Assembly (NCBI GenBank): GCA_964477035.1
Contig: CAYZCW010000011.1
Location: 1 to 64,000, forward strand
Source: SLSG01 sp964477035
GTDB taxonomy: Bacteria > Bacteroidota > Bacteroidia > Bacteroidales > UBA7960
Length of the DNA: 64,000 bases
Direction of reading: 5' to 3'
A program made the position numbers and the translations under genes. The notes beneath the pieces were generated by a model. It ran no database searches. It saw nothing but the letters and a program-made list of their open reading frames with translations, and was not told the origin of the DNA. This document shows, piece by piece, positions 1-8,604 of this stretch. Every line of letters starts with the position of its first letter. Position 1 is the stretch's first letter.

Positions 1-67
1 AAATCCCGTATTGCCTGAGGGTGTTTCCGGCAAAGACAATGTCCAGCATCTCCTGAAAGTTCTCCAT
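1..67 (-). CDS. N-terminus of a probable MscS-type mechanosensitive channel (partial)
   Basis: An open reading frame starts with ATG at 67-65 and runs off the left edge of the window after 22 residues. The visible part contains IVFAGNTLRQYGI, which resembles the short membrane-proximal N-terminus common in Bacteroidota small-conductance mechanosensitive channels, where a hydrophobic stretch follows a GNT-L-Y motif. Such channels release solutes on hypo-osmotic shock from the inner membrane. Only the first residues are seen, so the family call rests on a short resemblance and could be wrong. The gene is divergent from gapA. Confidence 0.4.
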   Translation of the reverse strand, partial: MENFQEMLDIVFAGNTLRQYGI

Positions 68-135
68 CGTGTTTCCTTTAAAGAAGCCGCCCTTACGGTC
101 CACCACCACCGGGCCGGAACCAGGCCTGTTCCCCG

Positions 136-143
136 CAAAATTA
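136..143 (-). promoter_or_regulatory. Possible Bacteroidota -7 element for the leftward partial gene
   Basis: Read on the minus strand this is TAATTTTG, a full match to the TAnnTTTG element of the primary Bacteroidota sigma factor, 69 bases upstream of the ATG at 67. No TTG is present at the usual distance upstream, so the assignment is weak. Confidence 0.35.
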
Positions 144-343
144 TGTATTTTTAAGTGGATTAATTCCATTTTCCCCTGCAAATGCCCCCAAAATTTATTA
201 ATTTTACGCTCCGTTTTTGAAGCATCCCTGCCTGCGGGGAATACCTGTCCGGGCCTGACGGCCGGGGCGTATCCCTGGCTGCGGGGCAAAACCGGCTCCG
301 GCCCGTACAGAAGATCACATACAATTTTTTAAACCGACAGAAC

Positions 344-1348
344 ATGACAAAGATTAAAGTAGCCATCAATGGATTTGGCAGGATTGGAAGGCTCACCCTA
401 AAAGCCGCCCTGACCAAAGACAACATCGACATTATCGCCGTCAACGACCTCACCGACAGTGCCACCCTGGCACACCTGCTCAAATACGATTCCGTACACG
501 GGAAATTCCCGGGCACGGTTTCCGCAGAAGGGGACAACCTGTTGGTGAACGGAAAGAAAATCCGTGTCTTCTCGGAGAAAGACCCTGCATCCCTGCCCTG
601 GAAAGACCTGGGCGTGGACGTGGTGGTGGAGTCCACCGGGGTATTCCGCGACCGCGAAAAAATCAGCAGGCACCTGCAGGCAGGCGCCCGCAAGGTGGTC
701 CTTTGCGTTCCCTCCAAAACGGCCGCCGACGTAGATGCCACCGTGGTCCTGGGGGTGAACGAAGGCGACCTCAAACCCGATCAGCAGATCTTCTCCAATG
801 CCTCCTGCACCACCAACTGCCTGGCCCCCGTGGCCAAGGTCCTCAACGACCGGTTCGGCATCAAAAGGGGGCTGATGAATACCATCCACTCCTACACGAA
901 CGACCAGATCATCCTGGACGCCCCCCACAAAGACCTGCGCCGCGCCCGTGCCGCTGCCATGTCGATCATCCCCACCACCACCGGCGCCGCCAAGGCCGTC
1001 GGGCTGGTCATCCCTGAACTCAAGGGCAAGATGGACGGATTCGCCATGCGCGTTCCCACCCCGGATGGTTCCGTCGTCGACCTGACCGTGGAGCTCGAAC
1101 GCTCCGCCACCCGGGAAGAGATCAACCTGGCCATCAAGGAAGCCGCCGAAGGTCCCATGAAGGGCATCCTGGAATACTGCGATGAGCCCATCGTATCAAC
1201 CGACGTGATCGGCAACACCCACTCCTCCGTCTTCGACTCCCTGATGACACAGGTGCTGGAGGGCAACTTCGTGAAGGTGTTGTCCTGGTATGACAACGAG
1301 TTCGGTTATGCCAACCGCGTGGTCGATCTGATCGCCAGGGTCGGATAA
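344..1348 (+). CDS. gapA: Glyceraldehyde-3-phosphate dehydrogenase, type I
   Basis: Cytosolic enzyme of glycolysis and gluconeogenesis that oxidises glyceraldehyde 3-phosphate to 1,3-bisphosphoglycerate with NAD+. The 334-residue length is normal for the family. The Rossmann motif GFGRIGR is at residues 10-16, and Asp35 in VNDL at the end of the second strand favours NAD over NADP. The catalytic cysteine is Cys155 in SNASCTTNCLAP, and the C-terminal SWYDNEFGYANR motif is intact. The start follows a weak AACA leader with no Shine-Dalgarno sequence. The gene stands alone, divergent from the partial gene at the left edge and convergent with lpxH, and is followed by a strong terminator at 1512-1547. 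Confidence 0.98.
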   Translation: MTKIKVAINGFGRIGRLTLKAALTKDNIDIIAVNDLTDSATLAHLLKYDSVHGKFPGTVSAEGDNLLVNGKKIRVFSEKDPASLPWKDLGVDVVVESTGVFRDREKISRHLQAGARKVVLCVPSKTAADVDATVVLGVNEGDLKPDQQIFSNASCTTNCLAPVAKVLNDRFGIKRGLMNTIHSYTNDQIILDAPHKDLRRARAAAMSIIPTTTGAAKAVGLVIPELKGKMDGFAMRVPTPDGSVVDLTVELERSATREEINLAIKEAAEGPMKGILEYCDEPIVSTDVIGNTHSSVFDSLMTQVLEGNFVKVLSWYDNEFGYANRVVDLIARVG

Positions 1349-1511
1349 GCCACACATCCCTCCCCTGGCCGTCTGCGATGGACAGCCGGCCTGTCAGACT
1401 CGCCCCTGCCGCAAGGCTGCCGCAAACTCGCGGGCTGACCACGACAACCGCCGGCGACACCCGGGGGAAGACGGCAAGCCAATAACAAACCACCATACAG
1501 GGTGTTTTCAG

Positions 1512-1547
1512 TTCCCGGGAGTGCGAAAGCCTCCCGGGAATGCTTTT
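1512..1547 (+). terminator. Rho-independent terminator of gapA
   Basis: A 10-bp perfect stem (TTCCCGGGAG at 1512-1521, CTCCCGGGAA at 1531-1540) with a 9-base loop is followed by TGCTTTTT on the plus strand. It lies 160 bases after the gapA stop and directly against the 3' end of the convergent lpxH gene. The minus strand lacks a T tract. Confidence 0.85.
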
Positions 1548-2291
1548 TCAGGGGGAGAATGTTTTCAACTGCAAGGTTTCCCCGTCGAAAACGGCATAGG
1601 TGAAATGCTGCACCCAGTCGCCCGTATTGACATAGCGGACTCCGGGGGCCACTTCCAGGTCGATGGGCAGGTGGCGGTGGCCGAAAACAAAGTAGTCGAA
1701 GGGTTTTTGCCGGAGTCTTTCCCGGCAGTACTGCACCAGGAATTCCCTGTCATCGCCCAGGTACTTTTCATCTGCGCTGCCACCCGCCGCGCGGCTCCTG
1801 CGTGAAAGCCAGCGGGCCAGGCCCACCCCGAACCCGGGATGCAGGAAGGAAAAAAGGCGCTGACAGAGCCTGCAGGAAAATACCCTTTTTAAAAACTTAT
1901 AGCCCCGGTCGCCCGGACCCAGGCCGTCTCCGTGCCCGATCAAAAACCGCTTGCCGTTCAGTTCCCGCTCCACCGGCTGCCGGTAAAGCCGCAAGCCGAT
2001 TTCCTGCTCCAGGTAGCCAAACGACCACATATCATGGTTGCCGGTGAAAAAATGCAGTGCCACCCCGCGGTCGGACAGTTCGGCCAGCTTGCCCAGCAGG
2101 CGAACGTAACCCCTGGGCACCACATGGCGGTATTCGAACCAGAAATCGAACAGGTCGCCCAGCAGGTAGATGCCGGAAGCATCCTGTGCCACCTGCTCCA
2201 GCCATTGCACCAACAGGCGTTCCCTTTGCAGGCTGCGAGGCCGGTCGGGAACGCCCAGGTGGCTGTCGGACACGAAATAAATCCTGCTCAT
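1548..2291 (-). CDS. lpxH: UDP-2,3-diacylglucosamine diphosphatase
   Basis: Metallophosphoesterase of lipid A synthesis that hydrolyses UDP-2,3-diacylglucosamine to lipid X and UMP at the inner membrane. All calcineurin-like metal motifs are visible in the 247-residue product: DSH at residues 9-11, GDLFD at 45-49, GNHD at 84-87, GHGD at 119-122 and GHRH at 204-207. Length and motif spacing fit LpxH, including the basic insert that binds the acyl chains (residues about 130-170, rich in Arg and Lys). It is a single gene convergent with gapA and divergent from the cupin gene at 2608, so the cell is expected to make lipid A. Confidence 0.92.
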   Translation of the reverse strand: MSRIYFVSDSHLGVPDRPRSLQRERLLVQWLEQVAQDASGIYLLGDLFDFWFEYRHVVPRGYVRLLGKLAELSDRGVALHFFTGNHDMWSFGYLEQEIGLRLYRQPVERELNGKRFLIGHGDGLGPGDRGYKFLKRVFSCRLCQRLFSFLHPGFGVGLARWLSRRSRAAGGSADEKYLGDDREFLVQYCRERLRQKPFDYFVFGHRHLPIDLEVAPGVRYVNTGDWVQHFTYAVFDGETLQLKTFSP

Positions 2292-2607
2292 TTTGGCAGT
2301 TGGGTGACGTCACGGGCCGGAAGGGCCCCGGGCATCACAAACCTACGGGTTTTTTCAAACATCCCCAAAGAAAAAAAGCGGCAGCAGCCGGCGCAGGGAA
2401 GGGCGGTCAGGCCCCGGGAGAAACCCGGTCGGGCCACGGGGCGGATTTCTCTTTGGCCGCCACATGCTATTGTCCTGCAGGGCTCAGAATATACCGGCAA
2501 ATGTTGTATATTTACATGCCGGACCGGACAATCACAGGCCGGCGGGCTGCAGGCAGGCAAACCCCGGGAGGAACCCTCAATTCAACAACCATAACCCACG
2601 TTAAGAG
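2292..2607. other. Intergenic region between divergent lpxH and cupin genes
   Basis: This 316-base gap holds no convincing coding frame. TATATTTA at 2507-2514 (plus strand) resembles a Bacteroidota -7 element with one mismatch but has no TTG at the right spacing. No stable hairpin with a T tract was seen. Confidence 0.4.
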
Positions 2608-3195
2608 ATGAAGAAATTATTACAAGCACTGGAGGCACTCAAAGGCAAACCGATCGATTCCAACCTGCTCCGGCAGACCCTGGAATCGCTCGACCTGAAG
2701 CGCCTGAACGTGAAGGAGGAGATGAAACAACTCGACCGGACGAAGTTCCACCGCATCACCTTCATGGAGGACCCGGTCCAGGTGTTCCTGATGAACTGGC
2801 CACCCCAGTTTTTTTACCCCATCCACCAGCACAAAAACTTCTGGGGCTTTGTCATCCCCATCGAGGGCTTCCTTTCAGAGACCCTTTACGGGCACGCCCC
2901 GAACAAACGCAAGGTATTTGTCCATCCGACGAAAACCTTTAAGGAAGGCGAGCTCATCTATGAACCGCTCAACGTCATCCACAAGCTGCAGAACACCTCT
3001 CCCATCCAATCCATGGTGACCCTGCATGTCTACTTTCCGCCGGATTACGGATTCGAAGGCACCATGATCTTCGATGCGAAGAACCGCCGGCTGGCCGTGC
3101 TGAATGCCCAGGCCGAAGACCTCGACTGGAACCTGCCGGCCGACCGGTTCGAACGGATCGAGGAAGAGGCCTATGACGTAGAAAAGCTTTGGTGA
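2608..3195 (+). CDS. Cysteine dioxygenase-like cupin protein
   Basis: The 195-residue product resembles the type I cysteine dioxygenase family, small cytosolic cupins that hold one non-haem Fe(II) with three histidines and oxidise a thiol to the sulfinic acid. The first cupin motif is PIHQHKNFWGF with His73 and His75 plus an acidic GFLSET follow-on, and the second contributes His125 in NVIHKLQN. The region before it, RITFMEDPVQVFLMNWPP, matches the strand with the invariant Trp-x-Pro. Identity is low enough that the substrate could be another thiol or the protein could be a non-enzymatic cupin. It abuts the 3' end of the convergent lipoprotein gene with no bases between the two stop codons. 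Confidence 0.65.
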   Translation: MKKLLQALEALKGKPIDSNLLRQTLESLDLKRLNVKEEMKQLDRTKFHRITFMEDPVQVFLMNWPPQFFYPIHQHKNFWGFVIPIEGFLSETLYGHAPNKRKVFVHPTKTFKEGELIYEPLNVIHKLQNTSPIQSMVTLHVYFPPDYGFEGTMIFDAKNRRLAVLNAQAEDLDWNLPADRFERIEEEAYDVEKLW

Positions 3196-4380
3196 TCAGC
3201 GGGTAGGATCCTGAGAAAACAGCCTTGACAGGGCCGTCTCCAGATCGGCCGCCTCCAGCCCCCGGGCCACGATCCGCATGTCCTGGTCGATGAGTACCGC
3301 ATGGGGAATGCTTTCCACATTGTACAGGCTGACCACAGGGGAATTCCAGAACCTCAGGTCGCTGACCTGCACCCAATCGATGCCGTCCTCCTCAATGCCC
3401 AGCACCCACTGGTCGAGGGTGCGGTCGAGGGAGACGCCATAAATCTCGAATCCACGGTCGCGGTAGCGTTCGTACGCCTTGCTGAGGATTTTGTTTGACT
3501 CCCGGCAGGGAGGACACCAGGCCGCCCAGAAGTCGATCAGCACCACCTTCCCCTTCAGGGAGGAGAGGGGTACCTGGTTGCCCTCGGGGTCGGGCAACAC
3601 GATATCGGGGGCCACCGCCCCGATGGCCAGGCTTTCCTCCGCCAGGCGCCGCTGGGCTTCCTTGCGGCGGTGTTCGCTCACCCGCCGGCGCAGGTCCACC
3701 ACGTGCTTGTTCGTCGGATAGGCCTCGGACAGGCTCTGACTCAATCCCTCAAAGTACTCAAAATGATCCTTTTCCTTCAAAAGAAGGCGGCTCCCAAAAT
3801 ACTGGTAGAGGGCGATGATGGAAGCCAGGGAGGTGGGGTTCTCCTCGATGAACCGCATCACATAGGCCTGCTGCCCGTGAAAGACATCCCTGAAGGACGC
3901 CATCATGGAATCGCGAAACTGCTGGTAGTCTGGCTCATAGCGCTTCTCTCGCAACAAATCCCGCAGTGAATCCGCTTTCTGGTAGCTTTGCCACTGCTCC
4001 CTTCCCAACTCAGCCAGCAGGGCCGAGCCCGGCGAACCGGCGACCTCCGCGGTGGGGGTCAGGCGGGTGGCATCTCCCGTGAGGAAAAGATCCTCCCCGG
4101 GCTCGATCAGCAGGGTGATGGCATTGTCCTGGTCCACCCGGAAAATAAAGAATCCGGCCTCCCCGATGCGCGTGCGGTAGGAAAACGACCCGTCGGGAGC
4201 CGTATGGAGGCTGTCCAGGGGAATGACGTCGGTGGTGGTCAGCTCCTCCAGCCGGATGGGGATGTCCCCTCCGTGGTCGAGCCGGCCACGCAGGACGAAC
4301 TCATCTTTGTCTGCCCCGCCTGGACCGGTGCAGGCCACGATGGAACCCGACAACAGCAGCCAGAGTATGGTATTCCGCAT
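3196..4380 (-). CDS. TlpA-like thioredoxin-fold lipoprotein with N-terminal DUF4369-like region
   Basis: Predicted periplasm-facing thiol:disulfide oxidoreductase anchored by a lipid. The start at 4380 is chosen because it gives a short signal peptide with a lipobox ending at Cys17 (GSIVACTG); an in-frame ATG 75 bases upstream would bury it. Residues about 30-130 form a beta-rich region like DUF4369 (RLDHGGDIPIRLEE), followed by a helical linker and a thioredoxin domain from about residue 255. The redox motif WCPPC is near residue 289 and a cis-Pro loop (VESIPHAVLID) follows. Such proteins are common in Bacteroidota. It lies 87 bases downstream of mreD, where penicillin-binding protein 2 and rodA are often found in this phylum, so it may be an independent unit. 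Confidence 0.85.
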   Translation of the reverse strand: MRNTILWLLLSGSIVACTGPGGADKDEFVLRGRLDHGGDIPIRLEELTTTDVIPLDSLHTAPDGSFSYRTRIGEAGFFIFRVDQDNAITLLIEPGEDLFLTGDATRLTPTAEVAGSPGSALLAELGREQWQSYQKADSLRDLLREKRYEPDYQQFRDSMMASFRDVFHGQQAYVMRFIEENPTSLASIIALYQYFGSRLLLKEKDHFEYFEGLSQSLSEAYPTNKHVVDLRRRVSEHRRKEAQRRLAEESLAIGAVAPDIVLPDPEGNQVPLSSLKGKVVLIDFWAAWCPPCRESNKILSKAYERYRDRGFEIYGVSLDRTLDQWVLGIEEDGIDWVQVSDLRFWNSPVVSLYNVESIPHAVLIDQDMRIVARGLEAADLETALSRLFSQDPTR

Positions 4381-4467
4381 CTTATCTTTTTTTCGCAAAC
4401 CAAAGATAATCCATTTGTTAGCCCCCGAAATGCTTTTAAGATTTTTTAACCTCACCGGGCCACAGCC

Positions 4468-4986
4468 TCAGCCCCTGGCGGGTTTCCCCATAAAAAAGAA
4501 TCCCAGCAGCACGAAAGCGAAGCTGGCCAGAGAGCTCAGCAGGATGCGGGAGAGGGTGCTCCAGAAGCCACTCAGGCGAAACACCTCCAGGAAGAACAGC
4601 GGGATGTGGTGCAGCAGGATCAGCAGGAGGGCATAGGTCACCACCCAGGTCAGCCCCTGGCTGGCGATGCCGGGAACGGTCCCCGGTTCGAAATCGGACT
4701 TCACCGAGATCAGCCGGATCACGGCCGGGCGGCAGAAAGCCATGAATACCGTGGCCGCGGCATGCATGCCGGCCGAATCCATGAACATATCCACGGTCAG
4801 CCCCAGGACGAAAGCCGAAAGCAGCAGAAACCACCCGTTCACGTCGATCGGCAGCAGCAGCACGAACAGCACATAGACATAGGGGTTGATGTAGCCGCCC
4901 AGCCTCATGTGGTTGAATACCACCACCTGTGCCAGCACCAGCAGCACGAAGCGGATCATGTGTCTAAGGACTTCCCTGGCTTCCAT
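4468..4986 (-). CDS. mreD: Rod shape-determining membrane protein MreD
   Basis: Small integral membrane protein of the elongasome, which links MreB filaments to MreC and the peptidoglycan synthases. The 172-residue product is almost entirely hydrophobic, with five or six predicted membrane segments. It has the MreD-like N-terminal pattern of an amphipathic start followed by LVLAQVVVFNHMRLGGYINPYVY. Sequence conservation in this family is poor, so the call leans on position directly after mreC (43-base gap) and on the membrane profile. Confidence 0.88.
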   Translation of the reverse strand: MEAREVLRHMIRFVLLVLAQVVVFNHMRLGGYINPYVYVLFVLLLPIDVNGWFLLLSAFVLGLTVDMFMDSAGMHAAATVFMAFCRPAVIRLISVKSDFEPGTVPGIASQGLTWVVTYALLLILLHHIPLFFLEVFRLSGFWSTLSRILLSSLASFAFVLLGFFFMGKPARG

Positions 4987-5029
4987 CGTGTTTTTATCGT
5001 CGGATTGGTATGCCGTCCGCCGGACGGGA

Positions 5030-5860
5030 TCAATTGTCGTTCAAGGCCTCCAGGGCATCCTGTTCCGCCCCCATCAGGTCGGTCACCACCTGCACCTGCC
5101 CGAGCCGGTTGAAATCGAGCGCCAGGTCGACGCCTGCCGTAAAAAAATTCTCCCCCCGGCGGATCTCGAAGTCTGCGATGGTGCCGATGAACACATCCTT
5201 TGGAAAAATGCGGGAGAAACCGCTCGTCAGGATCGTGTCCCCCCGTTGCAGCGCCACATGGGAAGGGATGTACTCCATGGTGGCCCTGCGGTAGTCTCCT
5301 CCCTCCCAGATCAGCGACCCGATGTGTTCCTGCTCCTTGAGCCGCACGCTGATGCGGCTCTCATGGTGCAGCAGGGAGATCACCGTGGCGAAGCGCTCCG
5401 AGACGTTTTTCACGATGCCCACCACCCCGTATGGGGTGATCACCCCCATGTCGGGTTCGATGCCGTGGCGGCTGCCCTTGTCGATCGTCAGGTAGTTGCT
5501 GCGCCGGATCACCGAGTTGTTGATGACCCGGGCCGGCAGGTAGGCGTAGCGCCTCTCCTGGAGGGAGTCCTGGTGTATCACAGGCTCCTGCAGACCGGGA
5601 TCCAGAAAGGCCGGTGGGAGCTGCTCCATCAGCAGGGCATTCTCCCGGGCCAGCTGTTCATTCACCTGCTGCAGGTCCAGGTAGGAGGTGACGGCGTCAA
5701 CCCGCCGGTAAAAGAATCCGGCAACGGCATTGCCCGAATGCAGGAAGAAACTTCGCTGGTGCTGGTGGTTTTGTGCGATGAGCAGGATGGCCACCACCTC
5801 CAGCGCCAAAAAAGCGAAAAAGAAATAGTTCCTGGCTATGAAGTTGAACAGGTTTCGCAT
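5030..5860 (-). CDS. mreC: Rod shape-determining protein MreC
   Basis: Bitopic inner-membrane protein of the elongasome with a periplasmic beta-rich domain that activates the RodA/PBP2 synthase. The 276-residue product has a basic N-terminus, one membrane segment at about residues 12-27, a periplasmic coiled coil around residues 55-85 (DLQQVNEQLARENALLMEQL) and then the paired beta domains with ARVINNS, GVIGIV-like and SGFSRIFPKDVFIGTI motifs. It sits 34 bases after mreB and 43 before mreD. The translated region matches the normal family length. Confidence 0.93.
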   Translation of the reverse strand: MRNLFNFIARNYFFFAFLALEVVAILLIAQNHQHQRSFFLHSGNAVAGFFYRRVDAVTSYLDLQQVNEQLARENALLMEQLPPAFLDPGLQEPVIHQDSLQERRYAYLPARVINNSVIRRSNYLTIDKGSRHGIEPDMGVITPYGVVGIVKNVSERFATVISLLHHESRISVRLKEQEHIGSLIWEGGDYRRATMEYIPSHVALQRGDTILTSGFSRIFPKDVFIGTIADFEIRRGENFFTAGVDLALDFNRLGQVQVVTDLMGAEQDALEALNDN

Positions 5861-5894
5861 GCCTGGGACTTGCGTGTGGGACCGTCTTCGTTCC

Positions 5895-6917
5895 CTACTT
5901 GATCAGGAACGGGAATTTGTCAAAGTTCTTCAGGGCGATGCCCGTTCCGCGTGCCACCGCCCGCAGGGGATCCTCGGCGATGTGCACCGGCAGGCGGGTC
6001 TTCACCGCGATGCGCTTGGGAAATCCCCGCAGCAGGGACCCGCCCCCGGCCATATAGATCCCGGTTCGGTAGATGTCGGCCGCCAGCTCGGGAGGCGTCA
6101 TCTCCAGGGTGTTCATCACGGCGGCCTCGATCTTGCTGATGGACTTGTCCAGGGCGTGGGCCACCTCGGAATAGCCGATCTTGATCTCACGCGGGATGCC
6201 CGTCATCATGTCGCGTCCGTGAACGGCGATGTCGGGCGGGGGGTTCTCCAGCTCGGAGAGGGCCGATCCGACTTCGATCTTGATCTTTTCGGCGGTGCGT
6301 TCGCCGATCAGGATGTTGTGCTGCTTGCGCATAAACTCCATGATATCTGCCGTGAAATCGTCGCCCGCGATGCGGATGGACTTGTTGCAGACGATGCCCC
6401 CGAGGGCGATGACGGCGATCTCGCTGGTGCCCCCGCCCACGTCGATCACGATGTTGCCCACCGGCTCCAGCACGTCGATGCCGATGCCGATGGCCGCCGC
6501 CATGGGCTCGTGGATGAGGCGCACCTCCTTGGCTCCGGCCTGTTCACAGCTGTCGCGCACGGCCCGTTCTTCCACCTCGGTGATGCCCGAAGGGATGCAG
6601 ATCACCATCTTGAGGGAAGGGGGAAACAGGGGTTTCTTGGTGTCGGTCATCTTGATCATGGCCCGGATCATGGCCTCCGCGGCCTGGAAGTCGGCAATGA
6701 CCCCGTCGCGCAGGGGGCGCAGGGTGCGGATGTTCTCATGGGTCTTGCCGTGCATCATCATGGCCTGTTTGCCCACGGCGATGATTTTCCCCGAGACCCG
6801 GTCGATGGCCACGATGGAGGGCTCCTCCACCACCACCTTGTCGTTATGGATGATGATGGTATTGGCCGTGCCCAGGTCAATCGCTATCTCTTTGGTCAGA
6901 AATGAAAACAGGCCCAT
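5895..6917 (-). CDS. mreB: Rod shape-determining actin homologue MreB
   Basis: Cytoplasmic actin-like ATPase that polymerises on the membrane and directs lateral cell-wall synthesis, implying a rod-shaped cell or recent rod ancestry. The 340-residue length is standard. Phosphate-1 motif IDLGTANT is at residues 13-20, the phosphate-2 motif IDVGGGTSEIAVI is near 160-170, and the C-terminal adenosine motif YMAGGGSLLRGFP is intact. An N-terminal amphipathic segment (GLFSFLTKE) fits membrane binding. The gene starts 27 bases after purH and is followed by mreC and mreD. Confidence 0.97.
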   Translation of the reverse strand: MGLFSFLTKEIAIDLGTANTIIIHNDKVVVEEPSIVAIDRVSGKIIAVGKQAMMMHGKTHENIRTLRPLRDGVIADFQAAEAMIRAMIKMTDTKKPLFPPSLKMVICIPSGITEVEERAVRDSCEQAGAKEVRLIHEPMAAAIGIGIDVLEPVGNIVIDVGGGTSEIAVIALGGIVCNKSIRIAGDDFTADIMEFMRKQHNILIGERTAEKIKIEVGSALSELENPPPDIAVHGRDMMTGIPREIKIGYSEVAHALDKSISKIEAAVMNTLEMTPPELAADIYRTGIYMAGGGSLLRGFPKRIAVKTRLPVHIAEDPLRAVARGTGIALKNFDKFPFLIK

Positions 6918-6944
6918 AACAGGTATTGATTTTCGGTTGACAAT

Positions 6945-8474
6945 CTAATGTTTAAAATGCCGCAGCCCGGTCATGGCCATGGCCATGCCCGCCTGGTCGC
7001 AAAAGGCGACCGATTCCCCGTCGCGTACCGAGCCGCCCGGCTGGATCACCGCCGTGATGCCGGCCTGGTGGGCGATCTCCACGCAGTCGGGAAAGGGGAA
7101 AAAAGCATCCGAGGCCATCACACTCCCCCTAAGATCGTGGCCGTTGGCGCGGGCCCTGCCGATGGCCTGGCGCAGCGCATCGACCCGCGAGGTCTGCCCC
7201 ATGCCAGCCCCCAGCAGCTGGCGGTTTTTGACCAGGGCGATGGCGTTGGATTTCAGGTGCTTCACCACATGATTGGCAAACAGCAGGTCCGCCGTCTCTT
7301 CCGGGCCCGCTTCCCTTTTCGTCGGATGGGTCCACCGTTCCGGCCCGGCCATGGCCAGGTCGGCCTCCTGCCACAGCACCCCGTTGAGGGCCGAGCGGAA
7401 TGTGTCCGCCGGCAGGTCGACCGGTTTGAGCCGCAGCAGGATGCGGTTCTTCTTTTGCCGGAGGACCTCCAGCGCCCGGTCCTCGAAACCGGGGGCAATG
7501 AGCACCTCGAAGAACAGTTCGTGCAGGGACCGGGCCACCTCCTCCCCGACCGGGCGGTTGGTGACGATGATGCCGCCGAAGGCCGAGACCGGATCGCCCG
7601 CCAGGGCGTCCTTCCAGGCCGTCAGCAGGTCGTCGCGCACGGCCATGCCGCAGACGTTGGTGTGCTTGATCACGGCGAAGCAGGCTTGCTGCTGTCCGCG
7701 CACCAGCTGCAGGGCCGCGTCGATGTCCAGAAGGTTATTGTAAGACAGGGCCTTGCCATTTAACTGCTCGAACAGCTCCTGGAGCGGTCCGTAGAAACGG
7801 CCCTGCTGGTGGGGGTTCTCCCCGTAGCGCAAAGACATCATGGGAGCTGCCTGCCGGTGGAACTCCCCGGCTTCCGCCCCGAGCATGAAGCCCCCGATGG
7901 CCCTGTCGTAGCCGGACGACACCCGGAAAGCGGCCGCGGCAAAACGCCGGCGGTCCGCCAGGGCCGTCCTGCCGTTCCCGGCATCGATCAGTTGCACGGC
8001 CTCCTGAAACATCCGGGAGGAAGGCACGACCAGGACGTCCCGGAAATTTTTGGCGGCGGCGCGGATCAGGGAGATGCCGCCGATGTCGATCTGTTCGATG
8101 GCTTCAGCCTCCCCGGCCCCGTTTTGCAGCGTTTCTTCAAAGGGATACAGGTCCACCGCCACCAGGTCGAACTCCGGGATGCGGTAACGGAGCAGTTCCT
8201 GCTTGTCGTCGGACTGTTCCCGGCGGGACAGGATGCCCCCGAACACGGCCGGATGGAGGGTCTTGACCCGCCCGCCCAGGATGGAAGGGTAGCCCGTGAG
8301 CTCCTCCACGGCTCTGGCGGGAAGTCCCAGGGCGCGGATGTGCGCCAGGGTGCCCCCGGTGGAATAGATCTCCGCCCCGTGGCGGTGAAGGCAACGCACC
8401 AGCTCCGTGACCGGCTCCTTGTGATAGACCGAAACCAGGGCCCTGCGGATGGTGCGTGAATCATGTTGCATCAA
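6945..8474 (-). CDS. purH: Bifunctional AICAR transformylase / IMP cyclohydrolase
   Basis: Catalyses the last two steps of de novo purine synthesis: formylation of AICAR with 10-formyl-tetrahydrofolate, then ring closure to IMP. The 509-residue product has the N-terminal MGS-like cyclohydrolase domain (ALVSVYHKEPVTELVR, residues 12-27; YSTGGT; LGGRVKTLHP) and the C-terminal transformylase domain with RYGENPHQ, the catalytic KHTNVCG segment and ASDAFFPFPDCVE. A second ATG lies one codon downstream. Placement directly upstream of mreBCD on the same strand is seen in many Bacteroidota. The first gene of this minus-strand run is divergent from the YitT gene. Confidence 0.97.
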   Translation of the reverse strand: MMQHDSRTIRRALVSVYHKEPVTELVRCLHRHGAEIYSTGGTLAHIRALGLPARAVEELTGYPSILGGRVKTLHPAVFGGILSRREQSDDKQELLRYRIPEFDLVAVDLYPFEETLQNGAGEAEAIEQIDIGGISLIRAAAKNFRDVLVVPSSRMFQEAVQLIDAGNGRTALADRRRFAAAAFRVSSGYDRAIGGFMLGAEAGEFHRQAAPMMSLRYGENPHQQGRFYGPLQELFEQLNGKALSYNNLLDIDAALQLVRGQQQACFAVIKHTNVCGMAVRDDLLTAWKDALAGDPVSAFGGIIVTNRPVGEEVARSLHELFFEVLIAPGFEDRALEVLRQKKNRILLRLKPVDLPADTFRSALNGVLWQEADLAMAGPERWTHPTKREAGPEETADLLFANHVVKHLKSNAIALVKNRQLLGAGMGQTSRVDALRQAIGRARANGHDLRGSVMASDAFFPFPDCVEIAHQAGITAVIQPGGSVRDGESVAFCDQAGMAMAMTGLRHFKH

Positions 8475-8501
8475 TACCTCCCTCTATTAAAAAGCGGCTT
8501 C

Positions 8502-8528
8502 CTCCCGTTCACTTTCTGTAAGCGGGAG
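8502..8528. repeat. Short inverted repeat between purH and the YitT gene
   Basis: CTCCCG at 8502-8507 is repeated in inverse as CGGGAG at 8523-8528 around a 15-base loop, 28 bases upstream of the purH start. It could form a leader hairpin on either transcript or be a protein-binding site; nothing ties it to a known regulator. Confidence 0.3.
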
Positions 8529-8555
8529 AACGGTCGACTGCACCAAAAAACTGTG

Positions 8556-8563
8556 TATCTTTG
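8556..8563 (+). promoter_or_regulatory. Bacteroidota -7 element upstream of the YitT gene
   Basis: TATCTTTG is an exact TAnnTTTG match 41 bases before the ATG at 8605. No clear TTG is found 19-21 bases upstream, so only the -7 half is convincing. Confidence 0.5.
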
Positions 8564-8604
8564 CGGCCGCAAAACCCCACGAAGTTAATTTAAATTTTCC
8601 TGAT

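Noticed and set aside
5838..6905. Plus-strand frame of 355 codons across mreB
   Set aside because: Antisense to MreB, whose motifs are complete; Asp/His/Gly-rich composition typical of a shadow frame.
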